Counted from the first letter of the stretch, positions 26,147 to 36,585 are shown. The stretch: DNA of 64,000 bases from Pararhizobium arenae (GCF_001931685.1 NZ_MOOY01000007.1:1-64000), one strand, 5' to 3'. Notes: generated by a model from the letters alone, not told the origin. Translations and numbers: made by a program.

Positions 26147-27358
26147 ATGCCTCGTACATTGTCTCCCAAGACCATCGAGCTGGTCAAACTCAGCGTTCCG
26201 GCGTTAGCTGCACACGGCAGCGAGATTACGAAAAGGATGTACGCCAAGCTTTTCGAAGATGATCACATCAAAAGCTTGTTCAACCATGCGAACCAGGGGG
26301 AGGGTGGCTCGCAGGTGCATGCGCTCGCAGCCGCCATTCTCGGCTACGCGAGAAACATCGAGAACCTCTCCGCGCTGACGCCGGTGGTCGAGCGGATAGC
26401 CCACAAACACATCGGCTATCACATCCTACCCGAGCATTACCCATACGTTGCGACAGCGCTCCTCGCAGCGATCAGTGATGTGCTCGGAGATGCTGCAACT
26501 CCCGATCTGCTGGAAGCATGGGGGGAAGCTTACTGGTTTCTTGCCGATATCTTGAAAGGGCGGGAAGCAGCTTTGCGCGACACAATCGAGAACCAAAGTG
26601 GGGGCTGGAACGGGTGGCGCGAATTCACCGTTGCAGAGAAGACGTCTGAGAGTGACGTTGTAACTTCGTTTATACTGCGTCCCAGGGATGGTGGGAAGGT
26701 CGTAAGGCATCGGCCTGGCCAATACCTTACATTCAAACTGACCCTTGACGGCCATCAAGTCAAAAGAAACTACTCCATATCATGCGGTCCGAACGATGAT
26801 TACTATCGGATTTCGGTCAAGCGTGAACCGAATGGTGAAGGCGGTTCGAAGTATCTTCACGATTGCGCGGACATCGGGACTGTCCTCGAAGTAACCCCTC
26901 CGGCTGGCGACTTCTTCTTGCCCGATGAGCCTCCCCGGTCGGTCGTAATGTTGTCAGGAGGCGTAGGGCTTACGCCAATGGTCAGCATGCTGGAGGCAAT
27001 CGCTAGCGACTATCCTGAGCTAAACGCATATTTTGTGCATGGCGCACTCAACAGCTCCTCGCATGCGATGGATACCCATGTTCGCGCGCTAGCTTCGCGT
27101 CATGGACGCGTGTCTGTTAGCACCTTCTATAGTGACCCGCTGAAAAGCGACGCAACTGGTCTTTCACATGACCACGACGGGTTTATCACCGTCGAGTGGC
27201 TCCAGCAAAATACGCCCCTCATGGGGTCCGACTACTATCTTTGTGGTCCAAAGCCGTTCCTTAAATCACTGGTCCAGGGACTAGCACGCGCAGGTGTCCC
27301 AAGTAGCCGCATCCACTATGAGTTCTTCGGTCCAGCCGATGAGTTGATTGCGGCCTAA
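26147..27358 (+). CDS. hmp: Flavohaemoglobin, nitric oxide dioxygenase
   Basis: 403 residues from the ATG at 26147 (AAGGA upstream; the longer frame to 25988 is non-protein-like). Globin domain 1-140 with Tyr32 (B10) and proximal His88 in AHKHIGYH. FAD domain with R-N-Y-S-I-S. NAD(P)H domain with S-G-G-V-G-L-T-P-M and the C-terminal Y-E-F-F-G-P. It converts NO and O2 to nitrate using NAD(P)H and FAD in the cytosol. It follows the truncated haemoglobin under NsrR operators. Confidence 0.95.
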   Translation: MPRTLSPKTIELVKLSVPALAAHGSEITKRMYAKLFEDDHIKSLFNHANQGEGGSQVHALAAAILGYARNIENLSALTPVVERIAHKHIGYHILPEHYPYVATALLAAISDVLGDAATPDLLEAWGEAYWFLADILKGREAALRDTIENQSGGWNGWREFTVAEKTSESDVVTSFILRPRDGGKVVRHRPGQYLTFKLTLDGHQVKRNYSISCGPNDDYYRISVKREPNGEGGSKYLHDCADIGTVLEVTPPAGDFFLPDEPPRSVVMLSGGVGLTPMVSMLEAIASDYPELNAYFVHGALNSSSHAMDTHVRALASRHGRVSVSTFYSDPLKSDATGLSHDHDGFITVEWLQQNTPLMGSDYYLCGPKPFLKSLVQGLARAGVPSSRIHYEFFGPADELIAA

Positions 27359-27412
27359 CATCAACCGGCCCAGTGCCTCCGGGCCACATCTCTAATCAGC
27401 GAAGTGACAACC

Positions 27413-28558
27413 ATGAATACGCTTCGAACTCCATGCATCACAATTCTTTTAACCTCATCTTTGGCCGCTATTTGGCCTGCGAATGCTTTCGCACACGTCA
27501 AATGGTTCGCGCCTTATATTGTTGGCGCACAGCCAGAGCCCATCTCTGACACGTTAACCGATACGTGGTTTTGGGTAGGCATCGGACTGGTGCTCCTGTT
27601 CTTTATTGCCACGCGCTTGATTGAAAAAAGCCGATTTGGTGAGATGGCAATTAGCGGCCTCAATTTCGCGACCGCGCCTCTATGGGAAAGGCAGGACGAG
27701 TACATTCGCGCGATTATCGCAGCCTTCTTCGTTGCGATTTTTGCCGTGGGAGGGGTTTATCTCACCCCCGACCTCAAAACCCCTGCTGAGTGGGTCTCTT
27801 GGATGCAGCTCGTCATAGCCTGTTTCGTATTTTCGCGAAGGACGATGCCCATCGCAGGAGTAGGAATCGTAGCCCTTTGGTTACTTGCTTTACGCGACTA
27901 TGATTTGTTTCATCTCTTCGACTATTTGGCGCTCGGCTTAGGCGTGGCTCTCTACCTCATCTTGGAGCCAGCAAAGAGCGAGAACCTTCGCGCGCGCCGG
28001 TTCGAGGTGCTCCGTTGGGGCTTAGCCATCGCCCTGATGTGGTCAAGCTTGGAGAAATTTGCCTTTCCCAGCTGGTTCTATCCTCTGGTCGTGGAGAAGC
28101 CATTCTTGACTTTTGGCATGCCTCGCGATGTCTTCATCCCGATGGCTGGTGTTACCGAATTTACTCTTGGATTCGGACTTCTATGGACACCCCTAATTCG
28201 CAGGCTGTCAGCAATCGCACTTCTCGTCATTTTCACCGCAGCGGTCTGGCCCTTTGGACGGGTCGATCTCATTGGTCATGGATTGATTATGGCGATCCTC
28301 ATTGCCGTAGCGGCCGACCAGAGACGAGGGGTCGATCTCCTGACGCTGTTGAAACAAAGGGTTGCCAGCATTCCCATAAGCTTGGCTGTGATGTTGGTCG
28401 TTTTTTGCACTGCATATTGGGGACTTCACACAGCGTTCTACGGCAATCAGCAGAATATCCCTGCTGACGTGTCGGGAAAAACAACTCATTCTTTCGATCC
28501 TGAACATCCTCATGACGCGGATACACAAGACAGTGGAGCTGAGCACCGTCATGATTGA
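27413..28558 (+). CDS. Polytopic membrane protein of the NO-stress cluster (DoxX-like)
   Basis: About 381 residues: signal peptide or first helix (to about residue 28, ending ANAFA), then HVKWFAPY and at least eight hydrophobic helices. The tail is rich in His and Asp (DPEHPHDADTQDSGAEHRHD), which could bind metal. It is only about 50 bases after hmp, so likely in the same transcript. I recall similar DoxX-like membrane proteins beside hmp/nnr genes in rhizobia. Activity is unknown. Confidence 0.7.
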   Translation: MNTLRTPCITILLTSSLAAIWPANAFAHVKWFAPYIVGAQPEPISDTLTDTWFWVGIGLVLLFFIATRLIEKSRFGEMAISGLNFATAPLWERQDEYIRAIIAAFFVAIFAVGGVYLTPDLKTPAEWVSWMQLVIACFVFSRRTMPIAGVGIVALWLLALRDYDLFHLFDYLALGLGVALYLILEPAKSENLRARRFEVLRWGLAIALMWSSLEKFAFPSWFYPLVVEKPFLTFGMPRDVFIPMAGVTEFTLGFGLLWTPLIRRLSAIALLVIFTAAVWPFGRVDLIGHGLIMAILIAVAADQRRGVDLLTLLKQRVASIPISLAVMLVVFCTAYWGLHTAFYGNQQNIPADVSGKTTHSFDPEHPHDADTQDSGAEHRHD

Positions 28559-28562
28559 GTTA

Positions 28563-28595
28563 GCAGTGGCTTGGGGCGTCGCCTCAAGCCACTGC
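28563..28595 (+). terminator. Hairpin terminator after the NO-stress operon
   Basis: GCAGTGGCTTG at 28563-28573 pairs perfectly with CAAGCCACTGC at 28585-28595, and TTTC follows. It starts 4 bases after the stop codon of the membrane protein, so it likely ends the nitrosative-stress transcript. Confidence 0.6.
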
Positions 28596-28653
28596 TTTCG
28601 TAAACCTTGGTATAGTGGCGTGACGGTGCGCGCATCGATAACCGTTTCCAGTC

Positions 28654-30129
28654 ATGCACCCATCTCTCTTCGAGCACCTGGTCATCCAAGTCGGAGCCTT
28701 GCTTATATTGACGATACCGCTCCGGTTCATCGTTCGATACATGGCGCGAACTAAGCTCATACTCGACGGTCTGGTGTTCGTCGCGCTTTCAGTGATGCTT
28801 CTTTCGAGGGGGATTGTACCCTATTCTCCTGGCCACCAAGGTGATCTCTCTGCGGGAATAGCAACGGGTGCAGCAAAGGCTGCCTGGTGGATCAGTCTTT
28901 CGCTTGTTCTCGTAAACGTCATACGTCATTTCGTAGTTTTCGAGCGCAGACCGCGCGAAGGGCGTCTCGTCCGCGATTTACTATCTGGTCTGGTCTACAT
29001 TGGCACCGGATTGTCATTGGTTGCGTATGTATTCAACGTGCCAGTGGGCACCCTGATTGCTACTTCGGGTGTTTTTGCAATTGTCCTTGGTTTGGCCATG
29101 CAGAGTACATTGAACGACGTTTTCTCTGGCATCGCGCTCAATCTTGGCCAGGCCTATGTTGTGGGGGATTGGATTGTTCTTGACGACAGTCTGCAGGGGC
29201 GGGTCATAGAAACGAACTGGCGGTCCACCCACCTCCTCAGCTCCACCAACGATGTTATAATCCTGCCGAATTCGACGTTGGCGAAATCGCGACTGACAAA
29301 TTTCAGCAGCCCGGACGAAAGCCACGGTATTACGGTCACCACACGTTTTCTACCCACCGAGCGACCCCACGTGATTGTCGATGCAATGAAGACGGTCCTA
29401 CTCGGGTGCACAAAGGTAATGCGCGCGCCTCCTCCGTCTGTCGCGGTCGTTGGACTTGATGGAGATGCTATCACCCTCGAATTGGGCGCGCGGATCAAGA
29501 ACGTTGAGAACGTCACTGAGGCAAAGAATGAGATATACGATCTTGTTTATCGACATTCTCGTGCGTGTCGGCTTTCGCTGGTAGCTGGCCCGATCAGAAG
29601 TGATATCAATGGTACTACTGAGACGAAAACAGGGGATTCAGCGCTGGAATGTCTGAATTCAATCCCGCTATTCCAGGTCATGCTGCCGCATGAGAGGGCT
29701 GCACTGTCCCAGCTTATGGTCCGCGTCTATTTCGCGAAAAACCAGATGATTGTGAAGCAGAACAATGCGTTGACATCGTTGATCTTGATCGAGAGAGGTG
29801 TAGTCCTGATCGAAAATCACGAGGGCGGACAGACAACCGAGATTGCTCGTGTGTCTTCAGGCGATTTTTTCGGTGAGAGAGGCGTTCTCATGGGCATGCT
29901 TGAGCACGGTGACATCTTTGCACTCACCCCAACTCATGGATACGAGATCGCCAAAGACAGGCTCGCAGGATTTTTGAAGGACCGCCCCTCGCTTACCGAA
30001 GAATTGGCCGCAGTTTTGTCACATAGGCTGGAACGCGAGCGGTACCTACTGGATCACGTAGGGGGAATTTCCCAACCAACACCGGCGTCGCTGTCGGCGA
30101 AAATCAGAAGTCTTTTCGGGTTGCGATGA
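28654..30129 (+). CDS. MscS-family channel with C-terminal cyclic-nucleotide-binding domain
   Basis: 491 residues. Four to five membrane helices (about 8-25, 34-52, 70-90, 108-128, 130-150). The MscS pore helix and beta domain (about 130-300) include [26 protein letters not shown] and VGDWIVL. A cNMP-binding fold at about 335-460 includes [32 protein letters not shown] and [12 protein letters not shown]. Such bacterial cyclic-nucleotide-gated MscS-like (bCNG) channels are known but the nucleotide and physiological role vary. No Shine-Dalgarno is obvious before the ATG. Confidence 0.87.
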   Translation: MHPSLFEHLVIQVGALLILTIPLRFIVRYMARTKLILDGLVFVALSVMLLSRGIVPYSPGHQGDLSAGIATGAAKAAWWISLSLVLVNVIRHFVVFERRPREGRLVRDLLSGLVYIGTGLSLVAYVFNVPVGTLIATSGVFAIVLGLAMQSTLNDVFSGIALNLGQAYVVGDWIVLDDSLQGRVIETNWRSTHLLSSTNDVIILPNSTLAKSRLTNFSSPDESHGITVTTRFLPTERPHVIVDAMKTVLLGCTKVMRAPPPSVAVVGLDGDAITLELGARIKNVENVTEAKNEIYDLVYRHSRACRLSLVAGPIRSDINGTTETKTGDSALECLNSIPLFQVMLPHERAALSQLMVRVYFAKNQMIVKQNNALTSLILIERGVVLIENHEGGQTTEIARVSSGDFFGERGVLMGMLEHGDIFALTPTHGYEIAKDRLAGFLKDRPSLTEELAAVLSHRLERERYLLDHVGGISQPTPASLSAKIRSLFGLR

Positions 30130-30271
30130 CCCATCCCAATATACCCATGTATATCTGAGAACGTTCTTTTTTTTATCCCACTCTCATTCTGTCCTATTCA
30201 GGATGCGTGCGTTGCCGAGGAAGTTCGTCTTCGCACGCGACGTTCAATCCTGCACGGCCATGGAGAGAATG

Positions 30272-31246
30272 ATGACGGAAAAAAACGATTTCAGCACATC
30301 AAGTTTGATGCGGCGGGACGTGCTGGCGTTAGGCGTCGCGGCCGGTGTCGCGGCTGCATTTCCACCTATTGCACGTTCTGCCTCGGCGCAGACGACAACC
30401 GACGAAGGGAAACGAGATATGGGTACGGTAAAGACCAAAGACGGCGTCGAAATTTTTTACAAAGATTGGGGAACGGGGCAGCCAATTGTGTTTCATCACG
30501 GCTGGCCGCTCAGCAGCGATGACTGGGACGCTCAAATGCTGTTTTTTGTCAGCAAGGGCTTCCGCGTTGTTGCTCATGATCGCCGTGGCCATGGTCGCTC
30601 AAGCCAAGTCTCCGATGGTCATGACATGGATCACTATGCAGCCGATGCGGCAGCTGTCGCCGAGCACCTCGACCTGAAAGATGCAGTGCACATCGGCCAT
30701 TCAACTGGTGGCGGTGAAGCAACCCGATATGTTGCCAAGCATGGTCAGAATCGGACGGCTAAACTGGTTCTGATTGGGGCGGTCCCTCCCATTATGCTTA
30801 AGACCGAAAACAACCCAGGCGGTATTCCGCTCGAAGTCTTTGACAGCGGCTTCCGCGCGCCACTGGCCGCAAATCGCGCGCAGTTTTTCCGCGACATTCC
30901 TGAGGGGCCATTTTATGGGTTCAATCGGCCCGGAGCAAAAGTCTCGCAAGGCGTCATCGACAACTGGTGGCGTCAGGGGATGATGGGCAGTGCCAAGGCG
31001 CACTACGACGGTATCAAGGCTTTCTCAGAAACCGATTTCACCGAGGACCTTAAGTCGATTTCCGTTCCTACGCTCGTGATGCACGGGGCAGACGACCAGG
31101 TCGTGCCAATCGACGATTCTGCAAAGCTTTCGGTGAAACTCCTCAAAAACGGCACCCTGAAGGTCTATGATGGTTTCCCACATGGCATGTGCACGACGGA
31201 AGCCGAGACAATCAACGAAGACCTTCTGGCATTCATCAAGTCGTGA
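30272..31246 (+). CDS. Tat-exported alpha/beta hydrolase, non-haem haloperoxidase-like
   Basis: About 324 residues. A Tat signal with M-R-R-D-V-L-A-L-G near residue 13 and cleavage after RSASA. The hydrolase has [12 protein letters not shown], nucleophile Ser144 in G-H-S-T-G-G, Asp in H-G-A-D-D-Q-V-V-P and His in F-P-H-G-M. It is the non-haem chloroperoxidase/perhydrolase subgroup, which hydrolyses esters and can form peracids. Several ATGs compete; that at 30272 has GGAGAG upstream. It is followed by two terminators. Confidence 0.87.
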   Translation: MTEKNDFSTSSLMRRDVLALGVAAGVAAAFPPIARSASAQTTTDEGKRDMGTVKTKDGVEIFYKDWGTGQPIVFHHGWPLSSDDWDAQMLFFVSKGFRVVAHDRRGHGRSSQVSDGHDMDHYAADAAAVAEHLDLKDAVHIGHSTGGGEATRYVAKHGQNRTAKLVLIGAVPPIMLKTENNPGGIPLEVFDSGFRAPLAANRAQFFRDIPEGPFYGFNRPGAKVSQGVIDNWWRQGMMGSAKAHYDGIKAFSETDFTEDLKSISVPTLVMHGADDQVVPIDDSAKLSVKLLKNGTLKVYDGFPHGMCTTEAETINEDLLAFIKS

Positions 31247-31270
31247 CCGAGAGTCTTTGACGACCCCTTG

Positions 31271-31300
31271 AAGGACACGGGCCGTCAGTCCCGCGTCCTT
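31271..31300 (+). terminator. Terminator after the exported hydrolase
   Basis: AAGGACACGGG at 31271-31281 pairs with CCCGCGTCCTT at 31290-31300 with one mismatch and an 8-base loop. It sits 25 bases after the stop. Confidence 0.6.
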
Positions 31301-31315
31301 TCGAAAACGACCTAA

Positions 31316-31355
31316 CGAAGAGCGCCAGCGCTACACATCGCACTGGCGCTCTTCG
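31316..31355. terminator. Second, strong hairpin (bidirectional)
   Basis: CGAAGAGCGCCAG at 31316-31328 pairs perfectly over 13 bases with CTGGCGCTCTTCG at 31343-31355. It separates the hydrolase gene from the ABC transporter operon. Confidence 0.65.
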
Positions 31356-31508
31356 ATTATGCGGCCTGAAGGCCATAGCTCTGTTACGAACGAACTCCCG
31401 ACGCTGCTGCATCTCATGTCGTCAAAAATGGCTGGGAATCTTCAATCGCGTAATCTTGGAACCGATTATCTGAGTTCGACTGAAACAACACATCTACCAG
31501 GGCCCGGC

Positions 31509-33044
31509 ATGCCGCACGCATTTATCCACCGTTTCAAGCCTGTAATCACCGCGATCTTCGGGGTCATTGCGGTTCTCGCTATGACGAATTTCTCGCCATC
31601 ACAAGCCGAGACTTTGAGGGTGCCTGTCTCTTCTGACATTGGAACGCTTGACCCAGATAACGGCTTTGAGGTGGCAGGGTTGAGCGCGCTGAATAACCTC
31701 TACGAAGGATTGGTTGAGTACGAACCGGGGTCGATCAAAATTGTTGGCTTACTGGCAACAAACTGGGACGTATCAGACGACGGTTTGATTTACACGTTTC
31801 ACATCCGAGACGGAGTAACTTTCCATGACGGGACCTCACTTGACGCCGACGCTGTGGTGAAGTCGGTTGAGCGTCGTCGAACTGGAAAGCTTGTACAAAA
31901 TTACACGCTTGCAAACGTAGCATCTGTTAAAGCGACCAACTTACGCACCGTAGAGTTCCAGTTAAAGGCTCCGCAAACCTATTTTTTGGACACTCTCGCC
32001 AGCCCCTGGGGGCCTAAGGTCATCAGCCCGAAAGCAGTGAGCCAACATGACGCGGACGACGCTGCAACTGGGTGGCTTACCGATCATGCTGCTGGCACCG
32101 GACCTTTCAAGCTCGGGGAGTTCAAACGAGGCGAACGCTACACACTTGAAAGGAATGACGCTTACTGGGGTGAAAAGCCATATTTTGACAAGATAGAGCT
32201 GCCGGTTGTGCCGGATGTTGGCCAACAGATTTTGCAATTGAAGGCTGGCGAGATTGACGCTGTAGCGACGAACTATCCATTTGCGCAGCTGGATAACATA
32301 CCCGATAGTCTCACCATAACATCGCAACCCAGCATGACCCAATTTGCTGCATTATTGAAGCCAGGTTCATCACTGGACGACCCTGCAATTCGAACAGCAG
32401 TGCTTACCGCCATCAATCCTAATCTCTGGGTAAGCGACGCTTTTGGAGCCTACGGCAGCGTATCACTGTCGGTGTATCCAAACGCCATGATGTCACCTGT
32501 TCATCCGATATCATTTCCGACTGATATGGCGGCCGCGAAAGCTACAATTTCTCGCTCACCCACAAACCTAAGAATAGGGCTTTACAGTTCCAACCCAAGC
32601 TATGGACGAATTGCGGACTTCCTAATCGTGCAGCTCGCGGCGATTGGTATTAAGGCGACAGCCAGTATCATGCCGCCCGGTGCCGCGTTCAACATGAAAG
32701 GCAGCGCATCAGCGCCTGATATGCTTCTAATAATCGCTTCGCCGGACGCTGCGCATCCAGAACATCAGGTTCAAGCGTTCTATGCCACTAACGCTCCGCT
32801 CAATCTTTATGGCCGGAGCTTAGCTGAAGCAGATTCCATTGTGGCGGTCGCGTCCGTTATGACGGATGTGAAAGAGCGGAACAAACTGTACGAGGACGCT
32901 GGCAGGAAATACTTTGACGCGGGGTTCGCGATACCCCTCGTTGATGTTGAGGATGTGGTTGTTCATTCCAAAGGGCTAAAGAGCTTGGGTCTTCGGCCTG
33001 TCTTTCCAAGAGGCTGCATCGACTTCGCAACTGTCACTCGCTGA
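31509..33044 (+). CDS. ABC transporter substrate-binding protein (peptide/nickel family 5)
   Basis: About 511 residues from MPHAFIHRF, with an export signal (hydrophobic segment VITAIFGVIAVLAM, cleavage near SQAET). Mature signatures are S-S-D-I-G-T-L-D-P-D-N, N-N-L-Y-E-G-L-V-E, W-D-V-S-D-D-G-L-I-Y-T-F-H-I-R-D-G-V-T-F-H-D-G and G-T-G-P-F-K-L-G-E-F, all SBP_bac_5. It binds a peptide, nickel chelate or similar solute in the periplasm. The start is uncertain because in-frame ATGs occur upstream (to 31359) and none has a clear Shine-Dalgarno. It is first in an operon with the ATPase and two permeases. Confidence 0.88.
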   Translation: MPHAFIHRFKPVITAIFGVIAVLAMTNFSPSQAETLRVPVSSDIGTLDPDNGFEVAGLSALNNLYEGLVEYEPGSIKIVGLLATNWDVSDDGLIYTFHIRDGVTFHDGTSLDADAVVKSVERRRTGKLVQNYTLANVASVKATNLRTVEFQLKAPQTYFLDTLASPWGPKVISPKAVSQHDADDAATGWLTDHAAGTGPFKLGEFKRGERYTLERNDAYWGEKPYFDKIELPVVPDVGQQILQLKAGEIDAVATNYPFAQLDNIPDSLTITSQPSMTQFAALLKPGSSLDDPAIRTAVLTAINPNLWVSDAFGAYGSVSLSVYPNAMMSPVHPISFPTDMAAAKATISRSPTNLRIGLYSSNPSYGRIADFLIVQLAAIGIKATASIMPPGAAFNMKGSASAPDMLLIIASPDAAHPEHQVQAFYATNAPLNLYGRSLAEADSIVAVASVMTDVKERNKLYEDAGRKYFDAGFAIPLVDVEDVVVHSKGLKSLGLRPVFPRGCIDFATVTR

Positions 33045-33074
33045 TCGGTTTGGTCAGCATTCAAGGAGGCGGCC

Positions 33075-34649
33075 TTGAAAGAACCGGCGGTATCGGTGCA
33101 AAACCTGTCTGTTAGCTTGCAACGCGATAGGCGCATCAATCCTGTGCTCCACGACTTAAGCTTTGAGGTCGGCCCTGGCAAAATACTCGCAGTTATTGGG
33201 CAAAGCGGGTCTGGGAAGACTACTCTAGGCGCAGCCCTACAAGGCCTGCTTCCCGCCTCCAGTCGGCCAAAGGTCTCAGGTTCTATTACGCTCGGGGATA
33301 TCGAACTCGTCGGCGCTAAAAGTCATTCCCTACAATGGGTACGCCGGAATGTCGTTCGCTCGATCTCGCAAGACCCAATGAACGCCTTGAATCCTACGAT
33401 GACGATCAGGGCGCAGCTTCGAGAGGCCGCTCGATGCGATGACGACCTAATTGAAGACTGGCTTCGTCGCCTGTCCTTTAGCGACATTAGCCGAATTGCC
33501 AGAGCTTTTCCTCATACGCTATCAGGCGGTCAGCGCCAGCGAATCTGCATAGCAATGGCATTGATGGCGAAACCTAAGGTCCTCGTCGCAGACGAACCAA
33601 CTACGGGCCTTGACCATACTCTACAAAGATTGGTTTACGATCTAATCCGTGATGCGGCAGTTACACACAAAACTGCAGTGATTTTCATTACTCATAATCT
33701 CTCTGCCGCTACAGCTGTAGCAGACAGCATCTTGGTCCTGGAGAAAGGTCGTATCGTTGAAGCGGGTGGCTTAACCACTGTGCTGACCCGGCCACGGCAT
33801 GCTTATACGCAACAATTGGTGACTTCACGTATTGAGCTGGAAACGGGCGTAGCTGGAGGAACTCTGCCGCACTTCCATAATAGGGACAGGGACCAACGGG
33901 AGAGTCGAAAGTCGGCGGCCCTTTCATTTCAGAGCGTGTCGTTTCAGTATGGCGTGACACCTTTTGAAGTAAGGCGCAGGGGACGGTTGCCCGTACTCCA
34001 ATCGCTTACCTTGTCCGTAGCGGAAGGAGAATGCGTTGCCCTGGTGGGTTCCAGCGGGGAGGGGAAGTCCACTATCCTGAGGATAGCCGCTGGTCTCCTG
34101 CGGCCGAGCGCCGGAAGCGTATGGCGAAAGAGTGACTCGATCCCTCAGCTGGTGTTTCAGGATTCAGTTGCGTCGCTTACCCCTTGGCTCACGATAGGAG
34201 AGCAGATTGGGGAGCGTCTGAAGTCACTACAGCTGAGCCACGCGACGTACCGCCGCCAATTAGAGCAGGCCTTGGAAATTGTCGGGCTGGAACACAAGTT
34301 GCTAGATGCCTTGCCATCCCAAATGTCCGTTGGACAATGCCAGAGAGCATGCCTTGCCAGGGCCATCATCGCGCCGCCCAAATTGCTGCTCTGTGACGAG
34401 CCGACCAGTTCGCTAGATAGTGCTCTTGCGTTAGACATGCTGAAGCTTATCCGAGAGCTTCGCGAGCGTTTTGGGATGACCGTACTTTTTGCCACACATG
34501 ATCTGGCGGTCGCAAAGTTTGTCGCAAATCGAGTTGCGATCTTAAGGGACGGTCAGATCACTGGCGTCGGCGAGCCCGAAAGGATCATTGAGACCCTCAA
34601 GGCGACGCGGCCCTCCCTAATAGAACAGAGGGCGGAATGGCTCCCTTGA
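33075..34649 (+). CDS. Fused double ATP-binding subunit, peptide/nickel ABC importer
   Basis: 524 residues from a TTG start behind AAGGAGG. Two nucleotide-binding domains in one chain: NBD1 with Walker A GQSGSGKTT (42-50) and signature LSGGQRQRI; NBD2 with Walker A GSSGEGKST and an altered signature M-S-V-G-Q instead of LSGGQ. It corresponds to DppD and DppF fused, so one polypeptide supplies both ATPase sites. The second site's changed signature could make it weaker. It is 30 bases after the binding-protein gene and overlaps the permease gene by 13 bases. Confidence 0.92.
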   Translation: MKEPAVSVQNLSVSLQRDRRINPVLHDLSFEVGPGKILAVIGQSGSGKTTLGAALQGLLPASSRPKVSGSITLGDIELVGAKSHSLQWVRRNVVRSISQDPMNALNPTMTIRAQLREAARCDDDLIEDWLRRLSFSDISRIARAFPHTLSGGQRQRICIAMALMAKPKVLVADEPTTGLDHTLQRLVYDLIRDAAVTHKTAVIFITHNLSAATAVADSILVLEKGRIVEAGGLTTVLTRPRHAYTQQLVTSRIELETGVAGGTLPHFHNRDRDQRESRKSAALSFQSVSFQYGVTPFEVRRRGRLPVLQSLTLSVAEGECVALVGSSGEGKSTILRIAAGLLRPSAGSVWRKSDSIPQLVFQDSVASLTPWLTIGEQIGERLKSLQLSHATYRRQLEQALEIVGLEHKLLDALPSQMSVGQCQRACLARAIIAPPKLLLCDEPTSSLDSALALDMLKLIRELRERFGMTVLFATHDLAVAKFVANRVAILRDGQITGVGEPERIIETLKATRPSLIEQRAEWLP

Positions 34650-35491
34650 AGGTGCGTCAACGCTCGATATTCCGACCTGTCTTAAACGCTCTAGTGAACA
34701 TGACTTGGGCTGAACGCCTTGGCTTGATAGGTCTGGGCGTAGTCACGATCATTGCCTTAGTCGCGCACTGGGTAACTCCGTTTGATCCTCAAATGCGGGT
34801 AGGTCCCGCCTATCTTCCGCCTGGCTCGCTGCACTGGTTCGGCACTGACGAGATTGGAAGAGACCTCTTTTCGCGTGTTTTGTTAGGTGTCCAGGTCACA
34901 TGGCTCCCGGCTCTCGGATTAGTTTTGATTTGCTTGGTTGCGGGTACACTGATCGGACTAATTCCTAGCATTGTGTCCGAGCGATTGGACGGAGTTGTCC
35001 AGCGCATCGTGGACCTGTTTCTCGTCTTGCCGGGCACGCTCGTCGCATTGGCCGTGATTGCATCCCTTGGTCCAGGTTTGACGAATACGATGATTGCGAT
35101 AGGCGTCGCGTGGTGGCCCTGGTATGCGCGCATATCGCGAGATGAGTTTCGACGTATTCGGGGGCTGCCCCACTTTGAAGCGGCATTGTTGGCTGGGGTA
35201 GGGCGTCTTCGATTAACGTTCCATCATGTGCTCCCCGGGGCGTTCCCGGCCTTGATCGTGTTTGCGACAGTAGATGTTGGCAACGTCATAATGACAATAT
35301 CGCTGCTGTCATTTCTGGGATTAGGGCAGCCCGCGCCTGCTCCGGAACTTGGTATAATGACCTCAAGAGCGTTAGATAGCCTTTCGGAATTCTGGTGGCT
35401 GCCGGTGCTGCCCGCGACAGCGATTTTCGTCATTTGCTTTCTGTCAAACTTGGCGGGAGACGGCTTAAGAGCGGCACTGAAAGGCAAATAG
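34637..35491 (+). CDS. ABC transporter permease, DppC type
   Basis: 284 residues, about six membrane helices. It starts with a cytosolic/N-helix part, then WFGTDEIGRDLFSRVLLG, the DppC hallmark, and the EAA-like loop E-A-A-L-L-A-G-V-G-R-L-R-L-T-F-H-H-V-L-P-G. The ATG overlaps the ATPase gene by 13 bases with GGGCGGA as ribosome binding site. Confidence 0.92.
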   Translation: MAPLKVRQRSIFRPVLNALVNMTWAERLGLIGLGVVTIIALVAHWVTPFDPQMRVGPAYLPPGSLHWFGTDEIGRDLFSRVLLGVQVTWLPALGLVLICLVAGTLIGLIPSIVSERLDGVVQRIVDLFLVLPGTLVALAVIASLGPGLTNTMIAIGVAWWPWYARISRDEFRRIRGLPHFEAALLAGVGRLRLTFHHVLPGAFPALIVFATVDVGNVIMTISLLSFLGLGQPAPAPELGIMTSRALDSLSEFWWLPVLPATAIFVICFLSNLAGDGLRAALKGK

Positions 35492-35492
35492 A

Positions 35493-36485
35493 ATGTACGC
35501 GCGCTTTTTACTCCGACGCGTTGGCGGCATGATTTTGGTGCTACTGGCAATGACATTCGGGGTGTTCTACCTTCAAAGTGTCGTTCCTGCTGACCCGGCC
35601 CGCGCAATTGCTGGACCGACTACGCCGCTGACCAAAGTGGAAGAAATCCGGAAGGAATTGGGTCTCGACGATCCACTTGTCGCGCAATATTTTCGCTACG
35701 TCAGCCGTTTAGCTCATGGCGACATTGGTACGTCGGTGCGAACGCGGCGGCCAGTAGCGCAGGACATTCGGCAATATTTTCCGGCATCACTCGAACTTTT
35801 AATTGCTGCACTCCTCATTGGAGTGGCTTTCTCCATGTTATTCGCGCTCTTGCCATTGATCGTTCGAGCAGGACGGTCGATCAATTTGATGTTCATCGCT
35901 GCCGGGTCGCTACCGATCTTTGTTTCATCGTTGCTTTTGACTTATGTCTTCTGGTTTCGCCTACAATGGCTTCCTGGAGGAGGGAGAATGGCGGACCGCT
36001 CTTTCGAAGGCCCGACTGGAATGAACGTGATCGATGGCATCATCACAAACGAACCGGTCGCAAGCATTGACGCTATTGAACACCTCATTCTTCCCGCGTT
36101 GGCTCTTGCATTCCCAATTGCAATAGCCGTTGGAAGGGCCCTGAGCAGTGCGCTCTACAATGTGCTTCAGCAGCCGTTTATTGCCACGGCGAGGGGGAAG
36201 GGCCTCCACGAACTCAGCGTTGTGCTATTCCATGGGATTAGGAATGCGTCACCGCCCGCGCTTGCGATGCTTGGGCTTCAAATCCGGCTTCTGTTCGGGA
36301 ACTTGCTTGTCGTTGAGCTTGTTTTCAGCTGGCCCGGATTAGGCTTGTACATGGTTCAATCTCTGGCAAGCGCTGATCTGCCAGCAGTGTTAGGAACCAC
36401 GACTGTTCTTGGCGCATTTTACCTCGCTGTGGGCGCTGCGGTGCAGCTTCTGCAAACTTTGGCCGACCCAAGGATCGAACTCTGA
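35493..36485 (+). CDS. ABC transporter permease, DppB type
   Basis: 330 residues with N-terminal MYARFLLRRVGGMILVLL, then DDPLVAQYFRYVSRLAHGDIGTS, and the EAA loop T-A-R-G-K-G-L-H-E-L-S-V-V-L-F-H-G-I-R-N-A. About six helices. It starts one base after the DppC-type gene ends (AAAGG upstream). The gene order binding protein - double ATPase - C - B is a little unusual, as B normally precedes C. Confidence 0.92.
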   Translation: MYARFLLRRVGGMILVLLAMTFGVFYLQSVVPADPARAIAGPTTPLTKVEEIRKELGLDDPLVAQYFRYVSRLAHGDIGTSVRTRRPVAQDIRQYFPASLELLIAALLIGVAFSMLFALLPLIVRAGRSINLMFIAAGSLPIFVSSLLLTYVFWFRLQWLPGGGRMADRSFEGPTGMNVIDGIITNEPVASIDAIEHLILPALALAFPIAIAVGRALSSALYNVLQQPFIATARGKGLHELSVVLFHGIRNASPPALAMLGLQIRLLFGNLLVVELVFSWPGLGLYMVQSLASADLPAVLGTTTVLGAFYLAVGAAVQLLQTLADPRIEL

Positions 36486-36585
36486 GAGCTATCCTTGGGT
36501 ATAGTCAAACTATGCGTCAGGGCACTAGATTTTTGCTGTGGTGAGCGTTGATGTACCTGCAGGGTACAGGCGGGGAAGCGCGGTA

